The notes under the pieces: model-generated | What the model saw: only the letters and a program-made list of their open reading frames with translations | Databases searched by the model: none | What the model was told of the DNA's origin: nothing | Part shown: positions 1 to 8,638 of the stretch, piece by piece | Position numbering within the stretch: position 1 is the first letter of the stretch | Layout: each line of letters starts with the position of its first letter | Assembly (NCBI RefSeq): GCF_000369505.1 | Contig: NZ_KB850055.1 | Coordinates: 682,001 to 746,000, forward strand | DNA length: 64,000 nucleotides | Direction of reading: 5' to 3' | Origin: Acinetobacter sp. NIPH 298 | GTDB taxonomy: Bacteria; Pseudomonadota; Gammaproteobacteria; Pseudomonadales; Moraxellaceae | Translations under genes and position numbers: made by a program

Positions 1-704
1 AAAAACCTGAAAATTTGCTAAGTGCGTTATTAAAACAAAATCCAAATGCCTATAATTTTGTGATTCCCGTAGAGCATAATCATTATATTTTAGGTGCCAG
101 CCCAGAATTACTTTTATCGAAACAGGATCGCATTGTAAGTAGTAACCCTTTGGCAGGATCCAGACCTAAATCCAATATTTCAGAAAAAGATTTGTGCAGT
201 AAACAAGAATTACATCATTCGGAAAAAGATCAGAATGAGCATCGAATCGTGGTCGAAAACATACTTAAAAATCTAGTGAGTTACTGTGTTGAGCTTAAAG
301 TTTCTGAATTTCCAGATATCTTAGAAACCTCAACCATGTTGCATTTATCATCTGAGTTTCAAGGTGTTCTCAAGAGACAAGCACCCAATGCACTCAATCT
401 TGCATTGGAGTTGCATCCGACACCTGCAGTATGCGGTTCGCCAACAGATGTGGCTAAGCAATTTATCTTAGATCATGAAGGTTATGATCGGCATTATTAC
501 ACCGGTTTGGTGGGATGGATGGATGCAGATGGTAACGGAGAGTGGGTTGTTACTATTCGTTGTGGTTTGCTCAGTGAAAATAAAATGCGCGTGTATGCAG
601 GTGCAGGAATTGTTAAGGGATCTGATGCTGAAGAAGAATGGTTTGAAACCGAAGCAAAAATGCAAACGATGTTAAATATTTTTAATGCAAACAGTGCTGT
701 TTGA
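1..704 (+). CDS. entC: isochorismate synthase, C-terminal part (5' truncated by window)
   Basis: The reading frame is open from the first bases of the window, so the true start lies upstream and only about 230 C-terminal residues are visible. The chorismate-utilising-enzyme fold is recognisable from HPTPAVCGSPTDVA, a YDRHYYTGLVGW block followed by GEWVVTIRCGLL, and a C-terminal GAGIVKGSDAEEEWFET block holding acidic residues that typically bind Mg2+ in this family. The enzyme isomerises chorismate to isochorismate, the first committed step to 2,3-dihydroxybenzoate and catecholate siderophores. The next gene is an EntA-type dehydrogenase, which favours siderophore synthesis over menaquinone. 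The EntC name is by family and context; the Acinetobacter locus may carry another symbol. Confidence 0.85.
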   Translation, partial: KPENLLSALLKQNPNAYNFVIPVEHNHYILGASPELLLSKQDRIVSSNPLAGSRPKSNISEKDLCSKQELHHSEKDQNEHRIVVENILKNLVSYCVELKVSEFPDILETSTMLHLSSEFQGVLKRQAPNALNLALELHPTPAVCGSPTDVAKQFILDHEGYDRHYYTGLVGWMDADGNGEWVVTIRCGLLSENKMRVYAGAGIVKGSDAEEEWFETEAKMQTMLNIFNANSAV

Positions 705-765
705 TGATGAGTTCTGATCAGTACACGCTGGGTATAAAATTTATAATGAGAATTTGATTGTGAAT

Positions 766-1512
766 ATGACTGAGAAAAAGATTGCATGGGTTGTTGGAGT
801 AAACCAAGGAATTGGACTAGAAGTCATGCAGCGTTTATATGCTGAAAATATACAGGTGGTCGGTATAGATAAAGCAAAAGATCAAGTCCCTGAGCATTTT
901 AAGGAAATGATACATGTTTGTGATATACGTGATGAACAGCAAATCGCTAAACTCTGTCGTACCTTATTGTTAGAGAGTCCTCCAGACTATTTTATCCATG
1001 TCGCTGGGGTTTTACATTTAGGTGAACATGATGAAATTTCGTTTGCACAATGGAGAGAAACATTTGAGGTCAATCTGTTTTCACCATTTCATTTTTTTCG
1101 CCATTTAAGCCCATATTTTAAAAAGAAAAAGATGGGAAATGCAGTCATCATCTCCTCTAACTCAACAAAAGTACCCCGCATGAATATGTCCGCATATGGC
1201 GCATCAAAATCGGCACTCACATATTTCACCAAAACAGTGGCGCTTGAACTCGCTCAGTATGGTGTCCGCGTTAATATTATCTCCCCAGGTTCAACAGCGA
1301 CGGCTATGCAATATCAATTATGGGAAAATGCTCAGGGTGAACAGAATACAATTCTAGGTAATCTTGCGCAGTTTAAGGTGGGGATACCGTTAAAGAAAAT
1401 TGCGAAAGTAAGTGATATCGCCAATGCAGTCATTTTTTTCATTGGCGAACAATCATCCCATATTACGATGCATGATTTAGTTGTTGATGGCGGAGCATCA
1501 TTGGGCGGTTGA
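766..1512 (+). CDS. entA: 2,3-dihydro-2,3-dihydroxybenzoate dehydrogenase (SDR)
   Basis: A short-chain dehydrogenase of about 249 residues. It has an N-terminal nucleotide-binding motif (VGVNQGIG, in place of TGxxxGxG), the catalytic Ser in VIISSNS, YGASK as the Tyr-Lys pair, and an RVNIISPGST segment typical of EntA/DhbA. It oxidises 2,3-dihydro-2,3-dihydroxybenzoate to 2,3-dihydroxybenzoate with NAD+. It lies 60 bases after the isochorismate synthase gene and would be cotranscribed with it. The start is uncertain: ATG 766 is used here, but GTG 760 has better spacing from the TGAG at 747-750, and TTG 754 is also in frame. The intermediate isochorismatase gene is not in this window. Confidence 0.85.
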   Translation: MTEKKIAWVVGVNQGIGLEVMQRLYAENIQVVGIDKAKDQVPEHFKEMIHVCDIRDEQQIAKLCRTLLLESPPDYFIHVAGVLHLGEHDEISFAQWRETFEVNLFSPFHFFRHLSPYFKKKKMGNAVIISSNSTKVPRMNMSAYGASKSALTYFTKTVALELAQYGVRVNIISPGSTATAMQYQLWENAQGEQNTILGNLAQFKVGIPLKKIAKVSDIANAVIFFIGEQSSHITMHDLVVDGGASLGG

Positions 1513-1534
1513 TTTTATAGTGGGTTTTCAATTG

Positions 1535-1569
1535 AATCTCTCAACTATCTTATTGATGGTTGAGAGATT
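1535..1569 (+). terminator. rho-independent terminator of the siderophore genes
   Basis: A 15-bp stem (AATCTCTCAACTATC pairing with GATGGTTGAGAGATT, one G-U pair), a 5-base loop and a short T run. It lies 22 bases after the entA-type gene and before the convergent IclR gene, so it probably serves the rightward transcript and may also stop the leftward one. Confidence 0.8.
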
Positions 1570-1617
1570 TTTGTTGATGTTGTAGAAAAATGACAACTGA
1601 TATAACTCTATATTGCA

Positions 1618-2430
1618 TTAATAAATAAACTTAGAAATTTTATCTGCGCTTTCAATGACTGCATCTGCAATCTCATTTCTGAAATAATCTTCTTCATACG
1701 TACCGAGCGGGCAACTTACAGACAATACGGCTGTAACTTTACCTGTGGATTGTTTAAAAATGGGCACAGCACAGGCGGCCATATCGTGATTGTAATGCCC
1801 CCAGCTCACCATCGATCGTTGTGTTTTTACAAAGCTGAGGCGTTGAAGCAGTTCTTTAAGATTTTTCGGCGTCAGTTCTGAAAAGGTTTCCCATTGATTA
1901 AAACTTTTATAGCGATCACGAATCTCTGTTTCTGCTAAGTCTGCCAATAACATTTGCCCGATGACTGTTGCATGAGCGGGCCAACGTGTACCTAAACCAA
2001 TATTGCTGCTAAATGTTCCATTCGATTGCACATTATTGATAAAGACAATATGTGTACCTTCCAAAATAGATAAATGTACCGCAAGTTTGGTTTGATCGCG
2101 CAGCTCTTTCATTAAAGGGGTGGCTAGATCCAATAAAGATTGTTTGGATAGGCTATTGAAACCGAGTTCCATCACTTTTGAATCTAAAGCATAGGTTTTT
2201 TGTGATGCTTTTCTGAGGAAACCACAGGATTCTAAGGTGTAGATCAGACGGAAAGCGCTAGAACGGTTTACGTCTAAAATTTCAGCAATTTCCGTGATGG
2301 TCATTTCTTGAGTTTGCTGATTAAAAGCTTGCAAAATTGCCAGACCACGTACCAAGCCGGGTACTAAATAACGGTCATCATTTTTTATTAGATCAGATTC
2401 TTGAGAGTCTGTTTCAACACTTGAATTCAT
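1618..2430 (-). CDS. IclR-family transcriptional regulator of the adjacent catabolic operon
   Basis: 270 residues with the two-domain IclR layout. A winged helix-turn-helix spans roughly residues 22-85 (LVRGLAILQAFNQ, then MTITEIAEILDVNRSSAFRLIYTL). The effector-binding domain spans roughly 95-268 and includes the conserved stretch around AACAVPIFKQSTGKVTAVLSVS. The gene is divergent from the Rieske oxygenase operon, the usual position for a pathway-specific IclR regulator. Two identical palindromes in the shared intergenic region are its likely operators. Members of this family respond to an aromatic or small-acid pathway compound and can repress, activate or do both. The effector is unknown here. 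Confidence 0.9.
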   Translation of the reverse strand: MNSSVETDSQESDLIKNDDRYLVPGLVRGLAILQAFNQQTQEMTITEIAEILDVNRSSAFRLIYTLESCGFLRKASQKTYALDSKVMELGFNSLSKQSLLDLATPLMKELRDQTKLAVHLSILEGTHIVFINNVQSNGTFSSNIGLGTRWPAHATVIGQMLLADLAETEIRDRYKSFNQWETFSELTPKNLKELLQRLSFVKTQRSMVSWGHYNHDMAACAVPIFKQSTGKVTAVLSVSCPLGTYEEDYFRNEIADAVIESADKISKFIY

Positions 2431-2517
2431 CGACTTAATTTTCCTGTAAAAACGCTAATTAGCAAATTTCATTTTCTTAATGTTTCTATTGTAACTGCAA
2501 AATTGATGTAGAAGATA

Positions 2518-2533
2518 GTTTTATATATAAAAC
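2518..2533. promoter_or_regulatory. operator 1, perfect 16-bp palindrome
   Basis: GTTTTATATATAAAAC is an exact palindrome 88 bp upstream of the IclR start codon. The identical 16 bases recur at 2664. Assigning it to the IclR regulator is inference from position and repetition. Confidence 0.7.
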
Positions 2534-2606
2534 CTAATTTCACAAGTAAAACGTAAAAGAATGTGTAATAAATATCAAGTATATGAATAATAACAATATA
2601 TATAGT

Positions 2607-2636
2607 TTGACAAAAAAATGAGCATAGGGGTATTCT
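2607..2636 (+). promoter_or_regulatory. candidate sigma70 promoter of the catabolic operon
   Basis: A perfect TTGACA -35 at 2607-2612, an 18-bp spacer, and TATTCT at 2631-2636 as a four-of-six match to TATAAT. Transcription would start near 2643, so the palindrome at 2664 would fall just downstream of the start, a position suited to repression. The -10 is weak, consistent with a regulated promoter. Confidence 0.45.
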
Positions 2637-2663
2637 TAATTAAAGTTTGTTATATCAAATTAT

Positions 2664-2679
2664 GTTTTATATATAAAAC
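2664..2679. promoter_or_regulatory. operator 2, same palindrome before the operon
   Basis: GTTTTATATATAAAAC, identical to operator 1 and extended by one base pair on each side (T...A) to 18 bp. It ends two bases before the ferredoxin ribosome-binding region (AATGAGGA), so it lies in the leader of the operon. Confidence 0.75.
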
Positions 2680-2695
2680 AAATGAGGATGCAAGG

Positions 2696-3001
2696 ATGAG
2701 TTGGATCTCAGTTTGTCAGCAAGACGACATCACCGAAGACGAGCCAAAAGCCATAGAAGTCGACGGTAAAAAAATTGGGGTATTTTTCATCGATGAAAAT
2801 TACTTCGCTATTGAAAATGTATGCCCACACGCCTACGCCTTATTAACAGAAGGCTTTATTGAAGATCAAACCGTGGAATGCCCATTGCATGAAGCAATTT
2901 TTGATATTCAAACAGGTGAATTGAAAAGTGGTCCGGGATGCCGAAATTTGTGTACTTATCCCGTACGTGTTGAAGGGCAGGACGTTCAAATTCAACTATA
3001 A
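2696..3001 (+). CDS. Rieske-type [2Fe-2S] ferredoxin
   Basis: 101 residues when started at ATG 2696, which has a good upstream AATGAGGA. An in-frame upstream extension reaches back into the operator region and is unlikely to be translated. The Rieske cluster ligands are C43-P-H45 and C62-P-L-H65. The length and lone-domain layout fit the soluble ferredoxin of three-component ring-hydroxylating oxygenases, which passes electrons from the reductase (encoded at 6140) to the terminal oxygenase (3344). NirD-like proteins share the fold, but the neighbours decide. It is the first gene of the operon. Confidence 0.9.
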   Translation: MSWISVCQQDDITEDEPKAIEVDGKKIGVFFIDENYFAIENVCPHAYALLTEGFIEDQTVECPLHEAIFDIQTGELKSGPGCRNLCTYPVRVEGQDVQIQL

Positions 3002-3026
3002 GTCATATTTATAAGGATGGAATCTC

Positions 3027-3326
3027 ATGAAAACATTTAATGAGAAGCTCGCGAACTGGATTCATGCCACGCCAGCGACAGAAGCAGGGATTAACAATAT
3101 TCAAATACCGGGACAGCCAGAACTTTTGGTTTGGCAAACGCGTTATAAAGAACCAACGGTTTATGAGCAAGACTTTGTTCAGCACTTAATCAGCGCATTT
3201 TCATCAGGTGTAACCGAGCTTGCAGATTTGGTTCAGTCTTTAAACCAACAAGGTTTTCGTTGTGAGTCTGGTGAGCTTTGGACTTCTGAATCGTTCTCAG
3301 AAGAAATGCAACGTTTAGGTTATTGA
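3027..3326 (+). CDS. small helical protein of Rieske-oxygenase loci
   Basis: 99 residues with no signal peptide or membrane segment. Hydrophobic residues in the second half (DFVQHLISAFSSGVTELADLVQSL) are spaced as amphipathic helices, and QGFRCESGELWTSESF resembles the helical DNA-binding part of serine recombinases. I recall proteins annotated as recombinase-like helix proteins next to Rieske oxygenases, but cannot verify this from the sequence. It lies between the ferredoxin and oxygenase genes with tight spacing, so it is probably part of the same system: perhaps an accessory or assembly protein, or a substitute for the missing beta subunit. Function unknown. Confidence 0.65.
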   Translation: MKTFNEKLANWIHATPATEAGINNIQIPGQPELLVWQTRYKEPTVYEQDFVQHLISAFSSGVTELADLVQSLNQQGFRCESGELWTSESFSEEMQRLGY

Positions 3327-3343
3327 TTCAAGGAAGAATAGTG

Positions 3344-4411
3344 ATGAATGCAGCAGTATTAGCCACGCCAAGTGTCGAAGAGTATTTAGATTTAGGTTTA
3401 CGTGATCAATGGCATCCAGTGCTTGCAAGCTGGGAAGTTGCAGCAAATCCAGTGGGGATCACTCGTTTAGGTGAAAATATTGTGGTTTGGCGTGATGACC
3501 AAGGTCAAGTCCATGCCTTAGAAGATCGTTGCCCGCATCGTGGCGCACGCCTTTCACTCGGTTGGAACTTGGGCAATCGCGTTGCTTGCTGGTATCACGG
3601 TGTGGAAGTTCGCCACGATGGTGTGGTTGAAGATGTACCCGCTGTACATGACTGCCCAATGAAAGGCACTAAATGTATTAAGAGCTATCCAGTAATTGAA
3701 GCACATGGTGCGATTTTCATGTGGTTTGGGATCGACCCAAATGAAGAGCCTAAAGCACTTGAGTTTCCTGAACAACTAGCAAGCGAAGAATGGAGTGCAT
3801 TCCTTTGCCAAGCCGATTGGAAAGTCAATCATCAATATGCGATCGATAATGTGATGGACCCAATGCATGGTAGTTATCTGCATTGCACGTCGCACTCAAT
3901 GGCAGAAGGTGATCGCACCGCGGAAATGAAACATCGTTCTACTGAGCATGGTTTTGTTTTTGAAAAAGAAGGTCAGATTGGTGTCAACTTTGACTGGGTT
4001 GAATATGCCAATACAGGTGCAAGCTGGTTAAGACTTTCCATTCCTTATCGTAAAGATTTCGGACCGGGTGGTGAGTTTTGGATCGTGGGTTATGCAACAC
4101 CGATTGATGCCAATAATACCCGTGTGTTCTTCTGGCGTTGTCGTAAAGTCAGTGGCTGGCAGCGCAATGTGTGGCGTTTCCTCTACCGTAATCATTTAGA
4201 AAAATTGCATTGGGATGTATTGGAACAAGATCGCATTATTTTAGAGAACCTTGCTCCGAATGCACGTCAACAAGAATTCCTTTATCAACACGATGTCGGT
4301 TTATCACGCTTACGCCGTTTGATGAAGAAAGAAGCAGAAAAGCAATTAAAGAAAATTGCCGCGTTGAATAGCTCAAACCGTATTGAAATGCAGGAAGAAG
4401 CGCATGGTTAA
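3344..4411 (+). CDS. Rieske non-heme iron oxygenase, alpha (catalytic) subunit
   Basis: 355 residues from ATG 3344, with AAGGAAG a few bases upstream. The N-terminal Rieske domain has C63-P-H65 and C82-W-Y-H85 as [2Fe-2S] ligands. The catalytic domain has D172-P-M-H175-x4-H180, two His of the mononuclear iron facial triad, preceded by D168, which in this family bridges the two metal sites. It hydroxylates or dihydroxylates an aromatic ring using electrons from the ferredoxin. No beta subunit gene is present nearby, pointing to the alpha-only (homotrimeric) class. The last eight bases overlap the next gene. Substrate cannot be read from the sequence. Confidence 0.93.
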   Translation: MNAAVLATPSVEEYLDLGLRDQWHPVLASWEVAANPVGITRLGENIVVWRDDQGQVHALEDRCPHRGARLSLGWNLGNRVACWYHGVEVRHDGVVEDVPAVHDCPMKGTKCIKSYPVIEAHGAIFMWFGIDPNEEPKALEFPEQLASEEWSAFLCQADWKVNHQYAIDNVMDPMHGSYLHCTSHSMAEGDRTAEMKHRSTEHGFVFEKEGQIGVNFDWVEYANTGASWLRLSIPYRKDFGPGGEFWIVGYATPIDANNTRVFFWRCRKVSGWQRNVWRFLYRNHLEKLHWDVLEQDRIILENLAPNARQQEFLYQHDVGLSRLRRLMKKEAEKQLKKIAALNSSNRIEMQEEAHG

Positions 4412-5168
4412 TGTCGCATTGTTACAAGGTAAAAAAGTCCTTGTCACTGGTGCGGCAAGAGGCTTGGGGCGAGATTTTGCGCAAGCAATTGCAGAAGCAG
4501 GCGCTCAAGTCGTCATGGCAGATATCCTAACCGATCTTGTGCAGACAGAAGCAGCCACTTTGCAGGCACAGGGTTTAAACGTAGAAGCTGTCACGATCGA
4601 CTTGGCGAATGCAGATTCGATTGAACTAGCTGTTCAGCACACCGTTGAATACTTGGGTGGGATCGATGGCTTGGTGAATTGTGCGGCCCTTGCAACCAAT
4701 GTTGGTGGCAAAAGCATGATGGATTATGACGCTGATCTTTGGGATCGTGTGATGAACATCAATGTCAAAGGGACGTGGTTAGTAACAAAGGCCTGTGTGC
4801 CGTATCTTAAACAGTCTGAGGCAGCAAAAGTCATTAATGTGGCATCTGATACAGCACTTTGGGGCGCCCCAAATTTGATGGCTTATGTGGCAAGTAAAGG
4901 TGCTTTGTTGGCGATGACCCGTTCAATGGCGAGAGAGTTAGGGCCGTTCAATATTTGTATCAATACGCTTTCACCAGGATTGACTCTGGTCGAAGCAACC
5001 GAATATGTACCGCAAGAACGCCATGATTTATATCTCAATGGTCGTGCGATTCAACGGCAGCAGTTACCTCAGGATTTAAACGGAACAGCCTTGTATTTAC
5101 TGTCGGAATTGTCCTCATTTGTGACGGGTCAAAATATTCCCGTAAATGGTGGTTTTGTCTTTAATTAA
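4404..5168 (+). CDS. SDR oxidoreductase (probable dihydrodiol or alcohol dehydrogenase)
   Basis: 254 residues from ATG 4404 with AGGAAG at the right distance; it overlaps the end of the oxygenase gene by eight bases, so translation is probably coupled. It shows the classical SDR pattern: TGAARGLG near residue 15 for NAD(P) binding, an NxN-type NIN stretch, Ser in NVASD, and Y161-x3-K165. The position directly after a ring-hydroxylating oxygenase suggests oxidation of the cis-dihydrodiol to a catechol. An ordinary hydroxyl dehydrogenase cannot be excluded. Confidence 0.85.
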   Translation: MVNVALLQGKKVLVTGAARGLGRDFAQAIAEAGAQVVMADILTDLVQTEAATLQAQGLNVEAVTIDLANADSIELAVQHTVEYLGGIDGLVNCAALATNVGGKSMMDYDADLWDRVMNINVKGTWLVTKACVPYLKQSEAAKVINVASDTALWGAPNLMAYVASKGALLAMTRSMARELGPFNICINTLSPGLTLVEATEYVPQERHDLYLNGRAIQRQQLPQDLNGTALYLLSELSSFVTGQNIPVNGGFVFN

Positions 5169-5179
5169 GGAGTGATCAC

Positions 5180-6112
5180 ATGATTACAGGGATTGAGATT
5201 TTAAAGTTTGGCGTCGAGGACAGAGCTGCTTCAAATAAGTTTTTAGCAGACTTTGGATTAACGCACACTCATTCAGACATTGAAGGTGCTGATCTTTATC
5301 AAACCCAAAACGGCAGCAAGATTTATTTATTTGATTGTGATGATACACGTTTACCACCAGCAATCGAGTCAGGATCAACCTTACGCGAAGTGACATGGGG
5401 CGTTGATCAACCTGAAGAAGATTTGTCTGATTTAGCTGTTCGATTAAAAGAGGTCGATGGTTTTCAGACAACAGCAGAAGCCGTGCAATGTACTGATCCC
5501 AATGGAATGACCATTCGCTTTCAAAAAAGCTTTACCCATGAAATCCCTGCGTTAAGAACCGAAGGGATCAATCAGTACGGAACAGTCAATCGTATCAATG
5601 CTGCCAGTCCTGTTTATGAGAAAGGTCAACCTGTTGCGATTGGTCATGTGGTGTTCTTTACCCCAGATTTGGAAAAAACCGAAAAGTTCTATATTGAAAA
5701 ACTGGGGTTCTACTTATCAGATGCTTATCGCAATCGTGGTGCATTTTTGCGCTGCCGAGGCAAGGGTTATCATCATGATTTGTTCTTACTTTCAGTACCC
5801 AATAAACCCGCAGGTCTAAATCATGTTGCCTTTGTGGTCCGTGATATTCATGAAGTCATTGGTGGTGGATTAAATATGAATCGTTCTGAATGGTCGACTT
5901 TTATTGGTCCAGGGCGTCACCCGATTTCTTCGGCTTACTTTTGGTATGTCAACTCGCCATTAGGCGGTGCATTTGAGTATTACACCAATGATGATTATTT
6001 GACTGAAGAATGGCAACCACGGGTTGAAGAACATTGTTTAGAACTATTCACTGAATGGGCGATTGAAGGCGGTCTTGATGATCATACCCGTCGTCAAGTC
6101 AAACCTGCATAA
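5180..6112 (+). CDS. two-domain VOC extradiol-type ring-cleavage dioxygenase
   Basis: 310 residues, the usual length for type I extradiol dioxygenases, with two vicinal-oxygen-chelate domains (about 1-140 and 150-290). The C-terminal catalytic half carries the expected 2-His-1-carboxylate ligands H156 (GHVVFF), H215 (NHVAF) and E266 (FEYY), plus a His-rich YHHDLF segment and Y275-region residues common in this class. It would cleave a catechol next to its two hydroxyls (meta cleavage). It sits between the SDR and the ferredoxin reductase in the same operon, so its substrate is probably the SDR product. Confidence 0.88.
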   Translation: MITGIEILKFGVEDRAASNKFLADFGLTHTHSDIEGADLYQTQNGSKIYLFDCDDTRLPPAIESGSTLREVTWGVDQPEEDLSDLAVRLKEVDGFQTTAEAVQCTDPNGMTIRFQKSFTHEIPALRTEGINQYGTVNRINAASPVYEKGQPVAIGHVVFFTPDLEKTEKFYIEKLGFYLSDAYRNRGAFLRCRGKGYHHDLFLLSVPNKPAGLNHVAFVVRDIHEVIGGGLNMNRSEWSTFIGPGRHPISSAYFWYVNSPLGGAFEYYTNDDYLTEEWQPRVEEHCLELFTEWAIEGGLDDHTRRQVKPA

Positions 6113-6139
6113 GACTCAATCGGGCAGGGAGATCAAGCT

Positions 6140-7351
6140 ATGGAAAGAATCGTAATCGTGGGTGCAGGGCAGGCAGCGGGTTGGGCGGTGAGCACACTAC
6201 GTCAAAATGGATACTCAGGTGAGATTCATGTGGTATCCAATGAAGACCAAGTTTTTTACGAGCGTCCACCACTTTCTAAACAGGTGCTATCAAAAGAAGC
6301 CAGTTATGAAAGTTTGCATCTGTTTTCTCCAGAGCAAGTGCAAGAATTTAACATTCAGTGGCATAAGCCTGCTGTGGCGACCCAAGTTGATCGTCAGCAG
6401 AAACATGTGGTCTTGGAAAGTGGTCAAATTTTACCTTATGACAAGTTATTGATCGCAACAGGGAGTCGTGCCCGTATTCCAGTCAATACATGGCAGTTCA
6501 TCCCAAATGTGGTGACTTTACGTAATGTGCAAGATTGCGAGCGTTTAGCTGAAATATTACTGCATGCGCAAAAACTAGCGGTGATTGGAGGTGGTTGGAT
6601 TGGTCTTGAAATTGCAGCAACGGCACGAAAACAAGGCAAAGAGGTCCATATTTTTGAATATGGCGATCGTCTCTGTGCCCGTAGTGTAAGTCCTGATGTA
6701 TCTGATTTCTTGAAACAGATGCATGAACAACAAGGCACTCAGATTCATTTGAATAGTAAAAATTTGCATTTGATTGAAGCCGGTCATCAGAAAGTTGAAG
6801 TGGTGAATCATCCAAATGTAAGTGAACTATTTGATTGTGTGGTGGTTGGTGCCGGTGCAGATATTGCCAAAGAACTGGGTGTCAATGCAGGCTTGGAGGT
6901 CAAAGATGGCATCGTGGTGAATTGTTTTGGGCAAACCTCCGATCAAGATATTTATGCCGCAGGCGATGTTGCAACTCATCCAATGCTTGGATATTGCATT
7001 CAGTCTTGGGCAAATGCTCAGAATCAAGCGATCGCAGCAGCGAAGTCGATGTTAGGTATGGATACTGAATATGCTGATATTCCTTGGCTCTGGTCCGATC
7101 AATATCACTTCAATATTCAAATTTTAGGGACTTATCAGCCTGAAAGAACCAAGCAGATCGTGGTACGTAAAAGTACGGATGATCAATGTAGTTATCTTTA
7201 TTTAGACGATCAAAATTGCTTAATCAATATGATTGCAATCAATGATTCAAAACTGGTCAAACTGGCTAAACGTTGGATGCAGTCCAATACCACTTTAGAC
7301 CCAAAATTATTAGCAGACCCTGAATTTAATGTCATGAAATTAAAACCATAA
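6140..7351 (+). CDS. FAD-dependent ferredoxin reductase of the oxygenase system
   Basis: 403 residues of the oxygenase-coupled pyridine-nucleotide-disulfide reductase type. An N-terminal FAD-binding GAGQAAG, a central NAD(P)H-binding GGGWIGLE and a C-terminal YAAGDVAT flavin motif are in order. There is no redox-active CxxC, as in rubredoxin/ferredoxin reductases of ring-hydroxylating systems. It would transfer electrons from NADH to the Rieske ferredoxin encoded at the start of the operon, completing a three-component oxygenase. It lies 28 bases after the dioxygenase gene. Confidence 0.92.
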   Translation: MERIVIVGAGQAAGWAVSTLRQNGYSGEIHVVSNEDQVFYERPPLSKQVLSKEASYESLHLFSPEQVQEFNIQWHKPAVATQVDRQQKHVVLESGQILPYDKLLIATGSRARIPVNTWQFIPNVVTLRNVQDCERLAEILLHAQKLAVIGGGWIGLEIAATARKQGKEVHIFEYGDRLCARSVSPDVSDFLKQMHEQQGTQIHLNSKNLHLIEAGHQKVEVVNHPNVSELFDCVVVGAGADIAKELGVNAGLEVKDGIVVNCFGQTSDQDIYAAGDVATHPMLGYCIQSWANAQNQAIAAAKSMLGMDTEYADIPWLWSDQYHFNIQILGTYQPERTKQIVVRKSTDDQCSYLYLDDQNCLINMIAINDSKLVKLAKRWMQSNTTLDPKLLADPEFNVMKLKP

Positions 7352-7391
7352 ACATTAAATCCGGTTCATGACTCAATCGAAGGAATGAAGT

Positions 7392-8615
7392 ATGAGTAAT
7401 GAAGTGAAAAGTGGATGGAAGCATTGGGTTCCTGCTTTCGTTCTGATGGTATGTGTTGTTCTCGCATTTTTCGACAAAATCAGTATTGCGGTTTTGTTTG
7501 CGGATCCAACCTTCCAAGGTGCAATGGAGATTGCAGAGAACAAAGCCAAACTCGGATGGTTAATGACCAGTTTCTTGCTGGCTTACGGTTTTTCATCTGT
7601 ATTCCTCAGTTTCCTTGGTGATATTTTCGACCCAAAGAAAATGCTGTTTTGGAGTGTCGCCTCTTGGGGTGTGCTTATGTTGTGCATGGGCTTTACCACC
7701 AGTTATGCAGGGATGTTGTTCTTACGTATTTTGCTCGGTTTGGCTGAAGGGCCTTTATTCGCTTTGGCTTATACCATTGTGAAACAAACCTATACCGATC
7801 GTCAGCAAGCACGTGCTTCGACCATGTTTTTGTTGGGAACACCGATTGGGGCTTTCCTTGGTTTTCCGATCACTGCTGCGGTATTAGCAAAATACGATTG
7901 GCATACCACATTCTTTGTGATGGCCGCTCTAACGCTTGTTGCTTTGTTTGCGATCATTATTGGTTTACGTGATTTAAAGCTTAAGAAAACCATTGAACTG
8001 CAATCCACCAGCAAGCGCGTCAATTTCAAAGGTCATATTCAGAACACCAAAGTTTTATTACAGAACCGTTCATTTTGGTTGGTCTGTATCTTCAATATTG
8101 CATTGATGACTTATTTGTGGGGATTAAACAGTTGGGTACCTTCTTATTTAATCCAAGACAAAGGCTTCAATCTTAAAGAGTTTGGAATGTATTCAAGCTT
8201 GCCATTCATTGCCATGTTGATTGGTGAAATCGTCGGTGCATTCCTTTCTGATAAGACAGGTCGCCGTGCAATTCAAGTTTTTGGTGGTTTATTGGTCGCA
8301 GGTATTTTCATGTACGTGATGGTACTGATGACTGATCCAATCTTGGTGATTGCTGCGATGTCTTTCAGTGCGATGGCTTGGGGTTTTGGTGTGGCATCTG
8401 TATTCGCTTTGCTCGCTCGTGTAACTACGGCTGACGTCGGTGCAACTGCGGGTGGGATTTTCAATGGAATGGGTAATTTTGCCAGTGCAATTGCACCTGT
8501 TCTGATTGGTTACATCGTAATGCAAACACATAGTTTTAATTTAGGAATTACCTTCTTGGCAGCAGTCGCTGTTCTTGGATCGTTCTTCTTGCTTCCTTTA
8601 TTGAAACGTTATTAA
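7392..8615 (+). CDS. MFS transporter, probable uptake of the pathway substrate
   Basis: 407 residues with about twelve hydrophobic segments in two six-helix halves. The loop between helices 2 and 3 reads GDIFDPKKML, close to the MFS motif A, and the matching loop in the second half reads LSDKTGRR. It resembles the anion:cation symporter branch that imports aromatic acids, but this is only a general likeness. The position inside a catabolic operon, with a porin at the end, suggests import of the growth substrate across the inner membrane. Confidence 0.88.
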   Translation: MSNEVKSGWKHWVPAFVLMVCVVLAFFDKISIAVLFADPTFQGAMEIAENKAKLGWLMTSFLLAYGFSSVFLSFLGDIFDPKKMLFWSVASWGVLMLCMGFTTSYAGMLFLRILLGLAEGPLFALAYTIVKQTYTDRQQARASTMFLLGTPIGAFLGFPITAAVLAKYDWHTTFFVMAALTLVALFAIIIGLRDLKLKKTIELQSTSKRVNFKGHIQNTKVLLQNRSFWLVCIFNIALMTYLWGLNSWVPSYLIQDKGFNLKEFGMYSSLPFIAMLIGEIVGAFLSDKTGRRAIQVFGGLLVAGIFMYVMVLMTDPILVIAAMSFSAMAWGFGVASVFALLARVTTADVGATAGGIFNGMGNFASAIAPVLIGYIVMQTHSFNLGITFLAAVAVLGSFFLLPLLKRY

Positions 8616-8638
8616 TCAAAAGATCTAGGAGTTAAAAC

